Of a stretch of 64,000 bases of DNA, positions 18,513 to 25,922 are shown piece by piece (the stretch's first letter is position 1; each line of letters begins with the position of its first letter). A program made the translations under genes and the position numbers. Source of the stretch: Chitinophaga niabensis (GTDB lineage Bacteria; Bacteroidota; Bacteroidia; Chitinophagales; Chitinophagaceae); contig JAFIGY010000002.1 in NCBI GenBank assembly GCA_017849435.1, positions 186,001 to 250,000 of the forward strand, read 5' to 3'. A model generated the notes under the pieces. That model saw nothing but the letters and a program-made list of their open reading frames with translations. It did not search any database and was not told the origin of the DNA.

Positions 18513-18531
18513 GAATTAATCAGTTAGGGAT

Positions 18532-18612
18532 TCAGAATTTCTCCGGCTTCAGCAGTACATAAATCATGTAGATGAAGACGAAGATGGCTAATACGAATAA
18601 TGCGGTCATCAT
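18532..18612 (-). CDS. kdpF: Potassium-transporting ATPase small subunit KdpF
   Basis: A 26-residue single-helix peptide (MMTALFVLAIFVFIYMIYVL then LKPEKF). The helix followed by the LKPEKF end is the usual KdpF signature. It sits 19 bases upstream of kdpA. A second ATG one codon downstream could also be the start. It is easily missed because of its size. Confidence 0.9.
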   Translation of the reverse strand: MMTALFVLAIFVFIYMIYVLLKPEKF

Positions 18613-18623
18613 AAGGTGTTCTT

Positions 18624-18707
18624 TTAAATTTTGTCAAAAAAATCAACTGCCTTAAAAAAGAGCCAGAAGCAAATGAGGCCCGCCAGCAGATACAGAGCGA
18701 TGAACAT
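18624..18707 (-). CDS. 27-residue membrane peptide upstream of kdpF
   Basis: A short reading frame encoding one hydrophobic helix and a charged tail (MFIALYLLAGLICFWLFF then KAVDFFDKI). It is 11 bases upstream of kdpF and 13 bases downstream of the 110-residue gene, so it is tightly packed in the operon. The layout (helix plus short polar tail) resembles KdpF but the sequence is different. It may be a second small subunit or assembly factor (inference). Comparative evidence is needed for certainty. Confidence 0.6.
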   Translation of the reverse strand: MFIALYLLAGLICFWLFFKAVDFFDKI

Positions 18708-18720
18708 AGTCGATATATTT

Positions 18721-19053
18721 TCAGATGATAAATTGCAATTGTCTGTTCCGCGCATTTCTCAGCGATGCGGGTAACAATTCTTTTACGTGCTGTGCTTCCA
18801 GGAACGGGGAAACGCCAAACAGGAAAACATTTTCAATGGTGCACTTCAATGCAGCGCTGCCATTCCTGTACAGCACGCCTGCCATAGAAAAACACTTTTT
18901 AACCTCATTCAGTTGACCTCCTTTGATCAATTGCCTGGTATAGGCAGAAAAAGCCCCGATGGCTTTCGTGACCGCACCTGCCTGCTGCATGCCGGGCAGC
19001 AGGGCAGGGATTTGCTGGGCGATGAATAGCGGGATCTTTGCATCCGGTAACAT
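18721..19053 (-). CDS. Conserved hypothetical protein, first gene of the kdp operon
   Basis: A soluble helical protein of 110 residues (MLPDAKIPLFIAQQIPALLP at the start; later KKCFSMAGVLYRNGS and IENVFLFGVSPFL). It resembles a family of about 110-residue Bacteroidota proteins sometimes catalogued as DUF7674, from memory and unverified. I choose the ATG at 19053: longer in-frame starts (19101, 19116) lie upstream of a good sigma-54 promoter, whereas this one leaves a leader of about 12 bases. It is 13 bases from the small membrane peptide gene, so it is part of the kdp transcription unit. Function unknown. Confidence 0.75.
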   Translation of the reverse strand: MLPDAKIPLFIAQQIPALLPGMQQAGAVTKAIGAFSAYTRQLIKGGQLNEVKKCFSMAGVLYRNGSAALKCTIENVFLFGVSPFLEAQHVKELLPASLRNARNRQLQFII

Positions 19054-19076
19054 GTCGTTATATTTTACCGGGTATA

Positions 19077-19092
19077 AGCCATTGAGATGCCA
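19077..19092 (-). promoter_or_regulatory. Candidate sigma-54 promoter of the kdp operon
   Basis: On the minus strand TGGCATCTCAATGGCT carries GG at -24 and GC at -12 with the required 12-base phase, matching the consensus TGGCAYRNNNNTTGCW at all but two positions. The predicted start (about 19066) is 12 bases before the ATG at 19053. A sigma-54 activator gene lies just upstream. Confidence 0.6.
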
Positions 19093-19180
19093 GATACACA
19101 TCTGACTGAAAATCAATCGAATGGTATTAAAATAGGGTTAGAGCACCATGCAAAAACGGAAGGGTATATATCAAATCGGG

Positions 19181-19639
19181 TTAGTTCTTCCAGCGGATTT
19201 TTATCTCCGGCTGATCGTTCCCGTCCCATAAAATAACGAGGGAATCATGGGTGGTTTTCAGAATACGGCCTTCCCGGAATGTTTCATCATCCAGAAAAAT
19301 ACTGTCTTCTTTCACTTTGTAATACCGCTCCGCATTCCCGTCGAAGTCGCAATAGAAGAACCATTTTTCGGTTATTTCAAAAGCGCAGGCGGGATCATCG
19401 TTGGAGATCGTCCAGATACCCAAAAAGTCTTCTTTCCGGAGGGTGGAGCTGGAAAAGGAGGAGGATGTAAAGCGTCTGTTGAAAGACACCGGGCGGGGGT
19501 CGGGCTTTATGGTATCATAGAAATGCTCTGCTGTATTTATTTTCGCTGCAGCAGTGTCTTTTTTCTGCTTTGACGAAGACGTAGCGCTGTTACATGCGCA
19601 GAGGATAGCGGCGCAGGTCAGGACAGGGATGATTTTCAT
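19181..19639 (-). CDS. Hypothetical lipoprotein
   Basis: A 152-residue protein with a lipobox (AAILCACNS, lipidated Cys16). A Ser/Lys-rich linker (20-45) is followed by a beta-rich region of about 85 residues (DFLGIWTISNDDPACAFEITEKWFFY) that looks like a small lipocalin-type barrel. It starts 2 bases after the sigma-54 regulator stop, so it is co-transcribed with it. A role in sensing within the kdp locus is possible but not shown. Confidence 0.7.
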   Translation of the reverse strand: MKIIPVLTCAAILCACNSATSSSKQKKDTAAAKINTAEHFYDTIKPDPRPVSFNRRFTSSSFSSSTLRKEDFLGIWTISNDDPACAFEITEKWFFYCDFDGNAERYYKVKEDSIFLDDETFREGRILKTTHDSLVILWDGNDQPEIKIRWKN

Positions 19640-19641
19640 AG

Positions 19642-20982
19642 TTACTGGATATTGTACTCTTTGATCTTGTTATACAACGTGGTAAGCCCTATCTGCAACA
19701 ATTCCGCGGCTTTGGTCTTGTTTCCTTTCGCATACTGCAGTATACGGGTAATGTGATGCTTCTCCATATCCGCCAGTGTAAAGGAGGAATGCTGATCCGC
19801 GGGCGCGGCAAACTGGAACTCGAAGGGCAGCAGGGGCACATCCAGCTCCGGTCCGTCAGAAAGGATGATCGCCCGTTCTATGACGTTGCGCAGCTCCCGG
19901 ATATTGCCTTTCCAGGTATGCTGCTGAAGCGCTTTCACGAAGGCGTCCGTCATGCCGCTGATCTTTTTGCCGTTCTTCGGGCCGAGCTGTTGCATAAAAT
20001 ATTGCGCCAGCAGGGGGATATCTTTCCTGCGTTCCTGAAGAGAGGGTAATTTGATCAGGAAGGCGGACAGCCGGTAGTAGAGGTCGGCACGGAAATGCCC
20101 GCTTTCGATCTCCTGTTCCAGTTGCCGGTTGGTAGCGGCAATGATGCGGATGTTCACGCGTGTGGGTTTGGCGTCGCCCACTTTGTAAAACTCCTGTGTT
20201 TCCAGCACCCGCAGCAATTTGGCCTGCAATTCAACGGGCATTTCACCAATCTCGTCCAGGAAAATGGTACCGTTATTGGCTTCTTCCAGGAAGCCTCGTT
20301 TGTCTTTCACCGCACCTGTAAAGGCTCCGGCTTTGTGTCCGAACAGCTCGCTCTCCAGGATGTCCTTTCCGAAGGCGCTGCAGTTCACCGCCACGAACGG
20401 CTGGGTCCGCCGTGCGCTGGCCCGGTGAATGGCCTGGGCAAATACTTCCTTTCCTGCGCCGGTCTCCCCGAGCAGCAACACCGTCACATCCGTTGCAGCT
20501 ACCTTTTGCGCCAGGTTGATGGCATCCCGGATCTCCTGGGACTGCCCGATGATACTGGTAAAATCATGCTTGCCGTTGATGCTGTTCTCGAGCGCGCGGA
20601 TGCGGAACTGCAGACGGGCTTTATCTATCGCCTTGCTTACGAGCGGTAGTATGCGGTTGTTATCGTCTCCTTTGGTGAGGTAATCAAACGCGCCGTTCTT
20701 GATCGCCTGCACACCGTCGGCAATGTTTCCGTAGGCCGTCAAAACGATCACTTCGGTTTCAGGATGCTTCACTTTGAGTTCGCTGGTGAGGGTAACGCCG
20801 TCAGCGTCCGGCAGTTTCACATCTGATAATATCACCTGCGCCTCTTCTTTCTCCAGCAGTTTCCAGGCTGTTTTGGCGTTAGGGGCTTCCATCACAGTAT
20901 ACCCTTCCAGGCCGAGCAACCGGCCCAACAGCTTCCGCAGCTGCTCTTCATCGTCAATAATAAGGATTTGGCCTTTGGACAT
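19642..20982 (-). CDS. Sigma-54-dependent response regulator (NtrC family) of the kdp locus
   Basis: A 446-residue activator. The receiver domain has Asp10/Asp11 and phospho-acceptor Asp54 (ILSDVKLPDADG). The AAA+ domain (about 140-375) has Walker A GETGAGKE, the sigma-54 contact loop GAFTGA and Walker B GTIFLDEIGEMP. The C-terminal Fis-type helix-turn-helix ends NKTKAAELLQIGLTTLYNKI. The ATG at 20982 is preferred because a -7 box lies 5 bases upstream of it. No KdpE-type OmpR-family regulator occurs nearby, so this is the likely partner of the split KdpD kinase (inference). Confidence 0.95.
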   Translation of the reverse strand: MSKGQILIIDDEEQLRKLLGRLLGLEGYTVMEAPNAKTAWKLLEKEEAQVILSDVKLPDADGVTLTSELKVKHPETEVIVLTAYGNIADGVQAIKNGAFDYLTKGDDNNRILPLVSKAIDKARLQFRIRALENSINGKHDFTSIIGQSQEIRDAINLAQKVAATDVTVLLLGETGAGKEVFAQAIHRASARRTQPFVAVNCSAFGKDILESELFGHKAGAFTGAVKDKRGFLEEANNGTIFLDEIGEMPVELQAKLLRVLETQEFYKVGDAKPTRVNIRIIAATNRQLEQEIESGHFRADLYYRLSAFLIKLPSLQERRKDIPLLAQYFMQQLGPKNGKKISGMTDAFVKALQQHTWKGNIRELRNVIERAIILSDGPELDVPLLPFEFQFAAPADQHSSFTLADMEKHHITRILQYAKGNKTKAAELLQIGLTTLYNKIKEYNIQ

Positions 20983-20987
20983 GATGG

Positions 20988-20995
20988 CAAAGGTA
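20988..20995 (-). promoter_or_regulatory. -7 box 5 bases before the sigma-54 regulator ATG
   Basis: An exact TAnnTTTG match (TACCTTTG, minus strand). Its position implies transcription starting at or next to the ATG at 20982, that is a leaderless mRNA, and argues against the longer start at 21018. Confidence 0.5.
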
Positions 20996-21078
20996 AGGGG
21001 TTCCTTTGTTATGTCCATTTTAGCGTGTTCTTCTCTTTAACGGAGACTCATGATATTCGTTTTCTTCGATTATCCTGC

Positions 21079-21105
21079 AAAAAACCGCCCCAGGACTGGG
21101 ACGGT
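21079..21105 (-). terminator. Minus-strand terminator without an adjacent gene
   Basis: On the minus strand ACCG-T-CCCA, loop GTCC, TGGG-G-CGGT is followed by six T. The nearest upstream minus-strand gene is the DUF892 gene, on the far side of the plus-strand gene at 21244-21612. It may insulate the regulator promoter, end antisense read-through, or end a small RNA. Confidence 0.65.
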
Positions 21106-21243
21106 GCGTCTTGCTAAATATGCATAACTATTATAGTGGGAGTATAGATCGTTTCATCCTTTGTTCCTGTAGAATATCCAATAATTACGCCACTTTCCTG
21201 TGGCACAGCTTTTGGGTTTCATACAAGGAGCAAATCCTTTTTT

Positions 21244-21612
21244 ATGAAAACATTCATAACGAACAAACCCGGTGAAATGACCACGCTTTCGCAGGTGCTG
21301 ACCAGGCTGCATGAAAAGGGGTACGACAATGAATTCAGGATGACCGACCATGGCAAAATGCAGCCGGTGAACAGGAGCGAAATATATGATCCGCAAGACC
21401 TTAAAGTGATCAAAGTATACCGCTTTGAAGGGGAGTCTGACCCTTCGGACAGTTCCGTACTGTATCTCCTGGAGGATAAAAAAGGACGCAAGGGTTACGT
21501 GCTGGATGCGTACGGAGCATACACCACCCATGAAGAAGCGGGGTTCAATGAGTTCCTGAAAAAGATACCGGTAGAAGACCGGGAGGAGCAGTTTATTTTC
21601 GGTGGATTGTAA
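21244..21612 (+). CDS. Conserved small protein (often mislabelled PRPP synthetase)
   Basis: A 122-residue soluble protein (TLSQVLTRLHEKGYDNEF, IYDPQDLKVIKVYRFEGES, SSVLYLLEDKKGRKGYVLD, AYGAY). It belongs to a group of about 100-residue Bacteroidota proteins that databases often name phosphoribosylpyrophosphate synthetase. None of the PRPP-synthetase catalytic motifs is present, so that name should not be used. A Shine-Dalgarno-like AAGGAG lies upstream. It is convergent with the DUF892 gene. Confidence 0.75.
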   Translation: MKTFITNKPGEMTTLSQVLTRLHEKGYDNEFRMTDHGKMQPVNRSEIYDPQDLKVIKVYRFEGESDPSDSSVLYLLEDKKGRKGYVLDAYGAYTTHEEAGFNEFLKKIPVEDREEQFIFGGL

Positions 21613-21636
21613 TGCTCATCCCGGTATGATCAGCCG

Positions 21637-22218
21637 TTATGCCATCAGCGCATCATCATTCACAGATGATTCCGCGATCTGGGTCAGCAGGCTGTCTGCA
21701 TCTTTTTCTTCATCCAGAATCTGTTCCAGCAGATTGGCCGCACCGGTATGGCCCATGCGGGATGCCAGCGTGCGAAGGCAGCCGTAGGCCGCGATCTCGT
21801 AATGTTCCACTTTTTGCGCGGCGATGATCAGTCCGGCATCCAGCACAGCGGATTCTTCTTCCTCATTCATCAGGTTTTGCGCTTCCGTGATCAGCCCTTC
21901 CATCGCTTCGCATTTTTTTGTCGCGGCCCGCATCCCCATCATATCAAAGATTTCTTCCACGCGGCTTACGTGCCCTTTGGTAGCTTCGATATGATCTGCG
22001 AAAGCATTAACCAGCTCGCGGGAGGAAGCCGCCTTCTGCATTTTGGGCAGGGATTTCAGGAGATATTTCTCTGCCCAGTAAATATCCTTCAGCTCCTCCA
22101 TGAACAGATGATGGAATTTTGAATGTTCCACCGTTTCTTCCATATGCTGCTTTTTTGCGCCGGTTCTGGAAGCGTGGCCTTTACTGAGACCGTTGCGGGT
22201 GGTTTTGTGAGTAGGCAT
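21637..22218 (-). CDS. Ferritin-like DUF892 (YciE/YciF) protein
   Basis: A 193-residue four-helix protein. A basic N-terminal tail (residues 1-25, rich in Lys, Arg and Thr) precedes the DUF892 bundle, with HHLFMEELKDIYWAEKYLLKSLPKM, FADHIEATKGHVSRVEEIF and AAQKVEHYEIAAYGCLRTLA. The Glu/His pairs on the helices are those expected for a ferritin-like di-metal site. The family is induced in stress. A shorter start at 22143 is possible, but the basic tail is common among relatives. Confidence 0.88.
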   Translation of the reverse strand: MPTHKTTRNGLSKGHASRTGAKKQHMEETVEHSKFHHLFMEELKDIYWAEKYLLKSLPKMQKAASSRELVNAFADHIEATKGHVSRVEEIFDMMGMRAATKKCEAMEGLITEAQNLMNEEEESAVLDAGLIIAAQKVEHYEIAAYGCLRTLASRMGHTGAANLLEQILDEEKDADSLLTQIAESSVNDDALMA

Positions 22219-22388
22219 TTTGAAATGTTTTAGAAAGGTGAGTGATAGGGTTAGTAAGAGATTATTTGTTCAAACAACATTCCACATAAGCAAGTTTTCA
22301 TAAAAGGAGCCGAGAATGGCCCTGCACCAGCCTTCCAGCGGCTGTTGTTCTCTGAAGCATGATGGACTGGGAAATAGTGTGTAGAAAT

Positions 22389-22412
22389 AGATTTTCAGAC
22401 TGTAGAAAATCT
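22389..22412. repeat. Inverted repeat upstream of a histidine kinase gene
   Basis: AGATTTTC and GAAAATCT form a perfect 8-bp palindrome with an 8-base spacer, 68 bases before the kinase ATG. It could be an operator or a hairpin. The rest of the 262-base gap shows nothing I can name. Confidence 0.35.
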
Positions 22413-22480
22413 TCCATGATGGCCGGTGTGGGTAAGTTGCCTTTTTTTAGTTACCTTGAACAGCCCTATCGTCTTGCCGC

Positions 22481-23890
22481 ATGCATATCAGCGTACATAA
22501 GAAGATCAGGATCGGTTTTTTCATTGCGTTCACCGTGATTGTGGGCGCATCGATACTTTCTTACCTGATCGCCAAGAACCTGATGCACAATGCCAGCCGG
22601 TTGAATCACGCGGTGGAGGTATCCAAGAAGCTGGAAGGGATGACCAGGCAGCTGAAAGCGGCCGAGGCGGCGATCAGGGGATACAATCTCACCCGGCAGG
22701 AGGGGTTCCTGCGGCCCGGCATGGAAGAGCGGAGCAATAAGATAGAAATGGAATACCGCAACCTCCGCCAGATCATGGACGATCCGCGCCAGCAGCGGAA
22801 CCTGGATACGCTCAAACGGCTACTGGACATCAAATACAAACAACTCTCCGCCGGCGAACAAGCCATCAGGGCAAGCCGTATTTCCGTCAACGAAGGGGAG
22901 ATCTCCATGGACCAGATAGACCGGAAAGTGGAAGATATGATCCAGATAGAGGAAGCCCAGTTGAGCGAGAAATCCCGCCTTTTTCAGTTCTTCTCCAATC
23001 TCTGGATACCCGTCGTTTTTGCGATCTCCATTTTTGCAATACTGATCGGCGTGTATTCCTATGTGATCCTTACCAAAGAATTCCGGTTGCAGTTGCATAT
23101 CGAATCCAAACTGAAATCCTATCAGCGGGAACTCCAGGAAAACATTACGCTGCTCAACAAATCCAATCAGGAGCTGGAGCAATTCGCCTATGTGGCCTCC
23201 CACGACCTGCAGGAACCGTTGCGTAAGATCTCCACCTTTTCCGACCGTCTGCAAATGAAATACCGGCACGAGCTGCCGGAGGAAGCCATGCAGCTGATAG
23301 ACCGTATGGTAGTGGCCGTTGCACGGATGCGGGTGCTGATCAACGATCTCCTGACCTTCTCCCGTGCCGGGCGTATTGTGCCGGAAAGCCTGAGGAACGT
23401 TGATATGAACACCCTTCTGCAAGACGTCATCGGCGACCTCGAAGTGGCCTTGCAGGAAAAGAGCGGCACCGTTTCCTGCGAACCGCTGCCCGTGATCGAA
23501 GGCAATGAAACCGGCCTTCACCAGCTGTTCCTGAATCTGTTGTCCAACTCCATCAAATTTGCCGACCCCGGCCGGCCACTGGAGGTATACATTAAAGGCG
23601 AGCTGCTGAACGGCCAGGAGACGGGCATGGCCAGGGAAAGCCAATGGAACGAACATTTCTGCCGGATCACCATCGAAGATAACGGGATCGGTTTTGATCA
23701 GGCGTATGCGGAACGGATATTCCTCATTTTTCAGCGCCTTCATGGCATCAGTGAATATAAAGGCACCGGCATCGGGCTGGCGATTTGTAAGAAGATCGTA
23801 GATGCCCACCACGGACAGATCACCGCTTACGGATATCCCGGCAGAGGCACTACCTTTGTGATTATCCTGCCCGTCAGGCAAACCGCGTAA
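22481..23890 (+). CDS. CHASE3 sensor histidine kinase
   Basis: A 469-residue membrane kinase. TM1 (about 8-30), CHASE3-like domain (about 40-170, LKAAEAAIRGYNLTRQEGFL), TM2 (about 175-197), coiled coil, HisKA with His241 in YVASHDLQEPLRKI (the phytochrome-like HDLQEP type), and HATPase with DNGIGFD and GTGIGLAICKKI. No receiver domain. It is followed 33 bases later by a receiver-PAS-kinase gene, so the two are probably one operon and may pass a phosphate along. Confidence 0.92.
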   Translation: MHISVHKKIRIGFFIAFTVIVGASILSYLIAKNLMHNASRLNHAVEVSKKLEGMTRQLKAAEAAIRGYNLTRQEGFLRPGMEERSNKIEMEYRNLRQIMDDPRQQRNLDTLKRLLDIKYKQLSAGEQAIRASRISVNEGEISMDQIDRKVEDMIQIEEAQLSEKSRLFQFFSNLWIPVVFAISIFAILIGVYSYVILTKEFRLQLHIESKLKSYQRELQENITLLNKSNQELEQFAYVASHDLQEPLRKISTFSDRLQMKYRHELPEEAMQLIDRMVVAVARMRVLINDLLTFSRAGRIVPESLRNVDMNTLLQDVIGDLEVALQEKSGTVSCEPLPVIEGNETGLHQLFLNLLSNSIKFADPGRPLEVYIKGELLNGQETGMARESQWNEHFCRITIEDNGIGFDQAYAERIFLIFQRLHGISEYKGTGIGLAICKKIVDAHHGQITAYGYPGRGTTFVIILPVRQTA

Positions 23891-23923
23891 AAACAAGCAT
23901 GCTTCTTGCGGCATGATCATGCA

Positions 23924-25372
23924 ATGAAAGACACACGGAAACATATCCTGATGATAGATGACGATGAAGACGATTTCTTCCTCGTAAACAGCCTGCTGCA
24001 CGACGTTTCACCCGAACAATATCTGCTGGAATGGGCGTCCACCTACGAGAAAGGCATTGAAGCCATCGAACGGAAAGAACACGAGCTGTACCTGGTGGAT
24101 TACCGCCTCGGCCGTTATACCGGTCTCGATATCCTCCATCATTTCCATCACCTGGGATATGAAGCCCCGGTGATCATGCTCACCGGCAAAGGAGATTACG
24201 CCATCGACAACGAAGCCATGATGGCCGGTGCCACAGACTACCTGGTAAAAGGCGAGATCAACGGCCCCGAGCTGGAAAGGGCCATCCGCTACGGGATCAT
24301 GGAATTCAGACACCTGCGCACCATTGCGGAGAACGAAAGGAAGTACTTCAGTATTTTTGAAAAAAGTCACGATCTCATCATCATCGCAGATCAGAACAAA
24401 AACATCATCGAGGCCAATCATGCTGCGCTCAAAAAATTATCCTACCGCAAAGAAGAACTGATCGGCCTGAACCTGAAAACGCTTTTTCTGCTGGAACCCC
24501 AGGCCCGGCAATTCCTCGAAGACATCTACAAAGAAAACGCCATCGTGCAACAGGAGTTTGCTTTCAAAAGCAAAACAGGGCAGAAGCTGGACGTGCTCGT
24601 CAATGCCAGCATACTGGACGAGCAGCTTGGCACCTTCGTTTGCGTTGCGGAAGACATCACCGCCAAAAAACGGGAAGAACAGGAAAAGCGCAATCAGGAG
24701 AAATTTGTGATCACCGGCCGCATCGCCCGCGTAATCGCGCATGAAGTACGGAATCCACTCACTAACATCCTGCTGGCCGTAGGCCAGTTCAAGGATCAGG
24801 GGGCAGAACCGGAAGAAGGGCAGATTTACCTCGATATCATCGAGCGTAACTGCACCCGCATCAACCAGCTGATCACAGAACTGCTCCACTCCACACGCAT
24901 GATGGAGCTGCGGATGCAGGCCTGCTCCGCCAACACCCTCCTGCAAAAAGCCCTCGAGCTCTCCGCCGACCGCCTCCGGCTGAACGGCGTACACGTGATC
25001 AAACACTACATGCAACCCGATGCATCATTGTGCGTGGATGAAGAAAAGATCCACATCGCCCTGCTGAACATCATCATCAACGCCATAGAGGCCATGCCCA
25101 ATGGCAACGGCGTACTCACCGTCAGCACACAGCGGGAAGACGGGAAGGTATATATTCGTATAGGCGACAACGGTGCCGGCATCCCGGAAGAGAACAAAGG
25201 CCGGCTCTTCGATCCCTTCTTTACTTCCAAAATGAAAGGCACAGGTTTGGGGCTCACCTCCACGCAAAACATTATCCTCAACCACAAAGGAACGATACAG
25301 GTGGAAAGCGTACCGGGTGAAGGGTCCCTCTTTACAGTCATTCTCCCCGCCGGTATGGACGAAAGGCCATAA
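23924..25372 (+). CDS. Receiver-PAS-histidine kinase hybrid
   Basis: A soluble 482-residue protein. Receiver domain (residues 7-125, acidic IDDDEDD, phospho-acceptor Asp59 in LVDYRLGRYTG), PAS domain (about 140-255), HisKA with His273 in VIAHEVRNPLTN, and HATPase with INAIEAMPNG, DNGAGIPEENKG and GTGLGLTSTQNI. The NtrB-like HEVRNP motif fits control of an NtrC-type regulator such as the gene at 26349. The ATG at 23924 is used; an upstream in-frame TTG at 23906 is less likely. Confidence 0.92.
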   Translation: MKDTRKHILMIDDDEDDFFLVNSLLHDVSPEQYLLEWASTYEKGIEAIERKEHELYLVDYRLGRYTGLDILHHFHHLGYEAPVIMLTGKGDYAIDNEAMMAGATDYLVKGEINGPELERAIRYGIMEFRHLRTIAENERKYFSIFEKSHDLIIIADQNKNIIEANHAALKKLSYRKEELIGLNLKTLFLLEPQARQFLEDIYKENAIVQQEFAFKSKTGQKLDVLVNASILDEQLGTFVCVAEDITAKKREEQEKRNQEKFVITGRIARVIAHEVRNPLTNILLAVGQFKDQGAEPEEGQIYLDIIERNCTRINQLITELLHSTRMMELRMQACSANTLLQKALELSADRLRLNGVHVIKHYMQPDASLCVDEEKIHIALLNIIINAIEAMPNGNGVLTVSTQREDGKVYIRIGDNGAGIPEENKGRLFDPFFTSKMKGTGLGLTSTQNIILNHKGTIQVESVPGEGSLFTVILPAGMDERP

Positions 25373-25403
25373 AAAACTGTCCCGCATGGTATATGCAGGA
25401 CAG
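25371..25403 (-). terminator. Minus-strand terminator without a known gene
   Basis: On the minus strand a CTGTCC/GGACAG stem extended by GCAT/ATGC across one mismatch is followed by six T, immediately after the plus-strand kinase stop. No minus-strand gene lies upstream, so it should end a non-coding or antisense transcript. Confidence 0.6.
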
Positions 25404-25535
25404 CGCTGGCAAGCTATCGGGTTTACAAGTGTTCCTGTTTGTTTCTCAACATTTCATCATTGCTGATAAATGTTCCATATAAACCGCTTGTATCACAAAC
25501 CCGTCTCAGCAGCCAATAACTAAAACAACAGCTAT
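25371..25535 (-). ncRNA. Candidate structured small RNA
   Basis: The 550-base gap 25373-25922 holds nested inverted repeats. CGGGTTT (25418-25424) plus ACAAG (25425-25429) pair with CTTGT (25487-25491) and AAACCCG (25497-25503), leaving a 5-base bulge. Inside lies a second hairpin AACATTT...AAATGTT with ATCA/TGAT (25448-25474). The whole is followed on the minus strand by the terminator at 25371-25403. A near-match -7 box (TACTTTTA) would start the RNA near 25535. No protein frame is convincing here. Confidence 0.35.
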
Positions 25536-25922
25536 GATAAAAGTATAACCGGTGAAAACGGTTCATGATCACAAAAACAATTTATATACCACTCGCTCAA
25601 CCCGCTGATGATCCGCGTTCTTCGGGTGAAATAATCGCGAATTGGGGAATACCGGCAAATAAGAATGTGGAAATAATTCCCCAAAACATCTGTTTAACCA
25701 CATAAATCAAGCCCGGCAAAATGTTTGCATAAGAGAAGGTTGTATGAGGAAGACACACCCAAAGTGAGCAGTACCATGCGCTACGGTAGACATACATCAT
25801 ATTTCAGCAGGCTCTTTCGAGGACTGGAATTTTCTTTCTTTATCCCGCAAACTTGGAAAAGATCCCATAATGCCAGCCCTGACACCGTCCTGAAACCCGT
25901 TTATAAAGTTCAACCAAAAAAA
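25504..25922. other. Rest of the long intergenic region before the response regulator
   Basis: About 420 bases without a convincing gene. It contains a small hairpin (AACCG/CGGTT, 25547-25563) and the 9-bp inverted repeat at 25642-25684. The regulator frame stays open upstream to 25725, but the sequence before the ATG at 25923 does not look like protein. I treat it as a leader or regulatory region. Confidence 0.4.
25642..25684. repeat. Perfect 9-bp inverted repeat
   Basis: TTGGGGAAT (25642-25650) and ATTCCCCAA (25676-25684), separated by 25 bases, lie about 240 bases before the response-regulator ATG. This could be a regulator binding pair or an RNA stem. Confidence 0.4.

Noticed and set aside
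22420..22480. Possible sigma-54 promoter before the CHASE3 kinase gene
   Set aside because: TGGC and TTGC are present but the GG to GC distance is wrong for a -24/-12 element.
25371..25535. Identification of the structured RNA as 6S RNA
   Set aside because: A long closing stem with a bulge recalls 6S RNA, but I cannot align the central bubble or conserved sequence, so no known RNA family is claimed.
25725..25922. 66-codon N-terminal extension of the single-domain regulator
   Set aside because: The extension has no similarity to receiver or linker sequence, while the ATG at 25923 begins exactly at the receiver domain.
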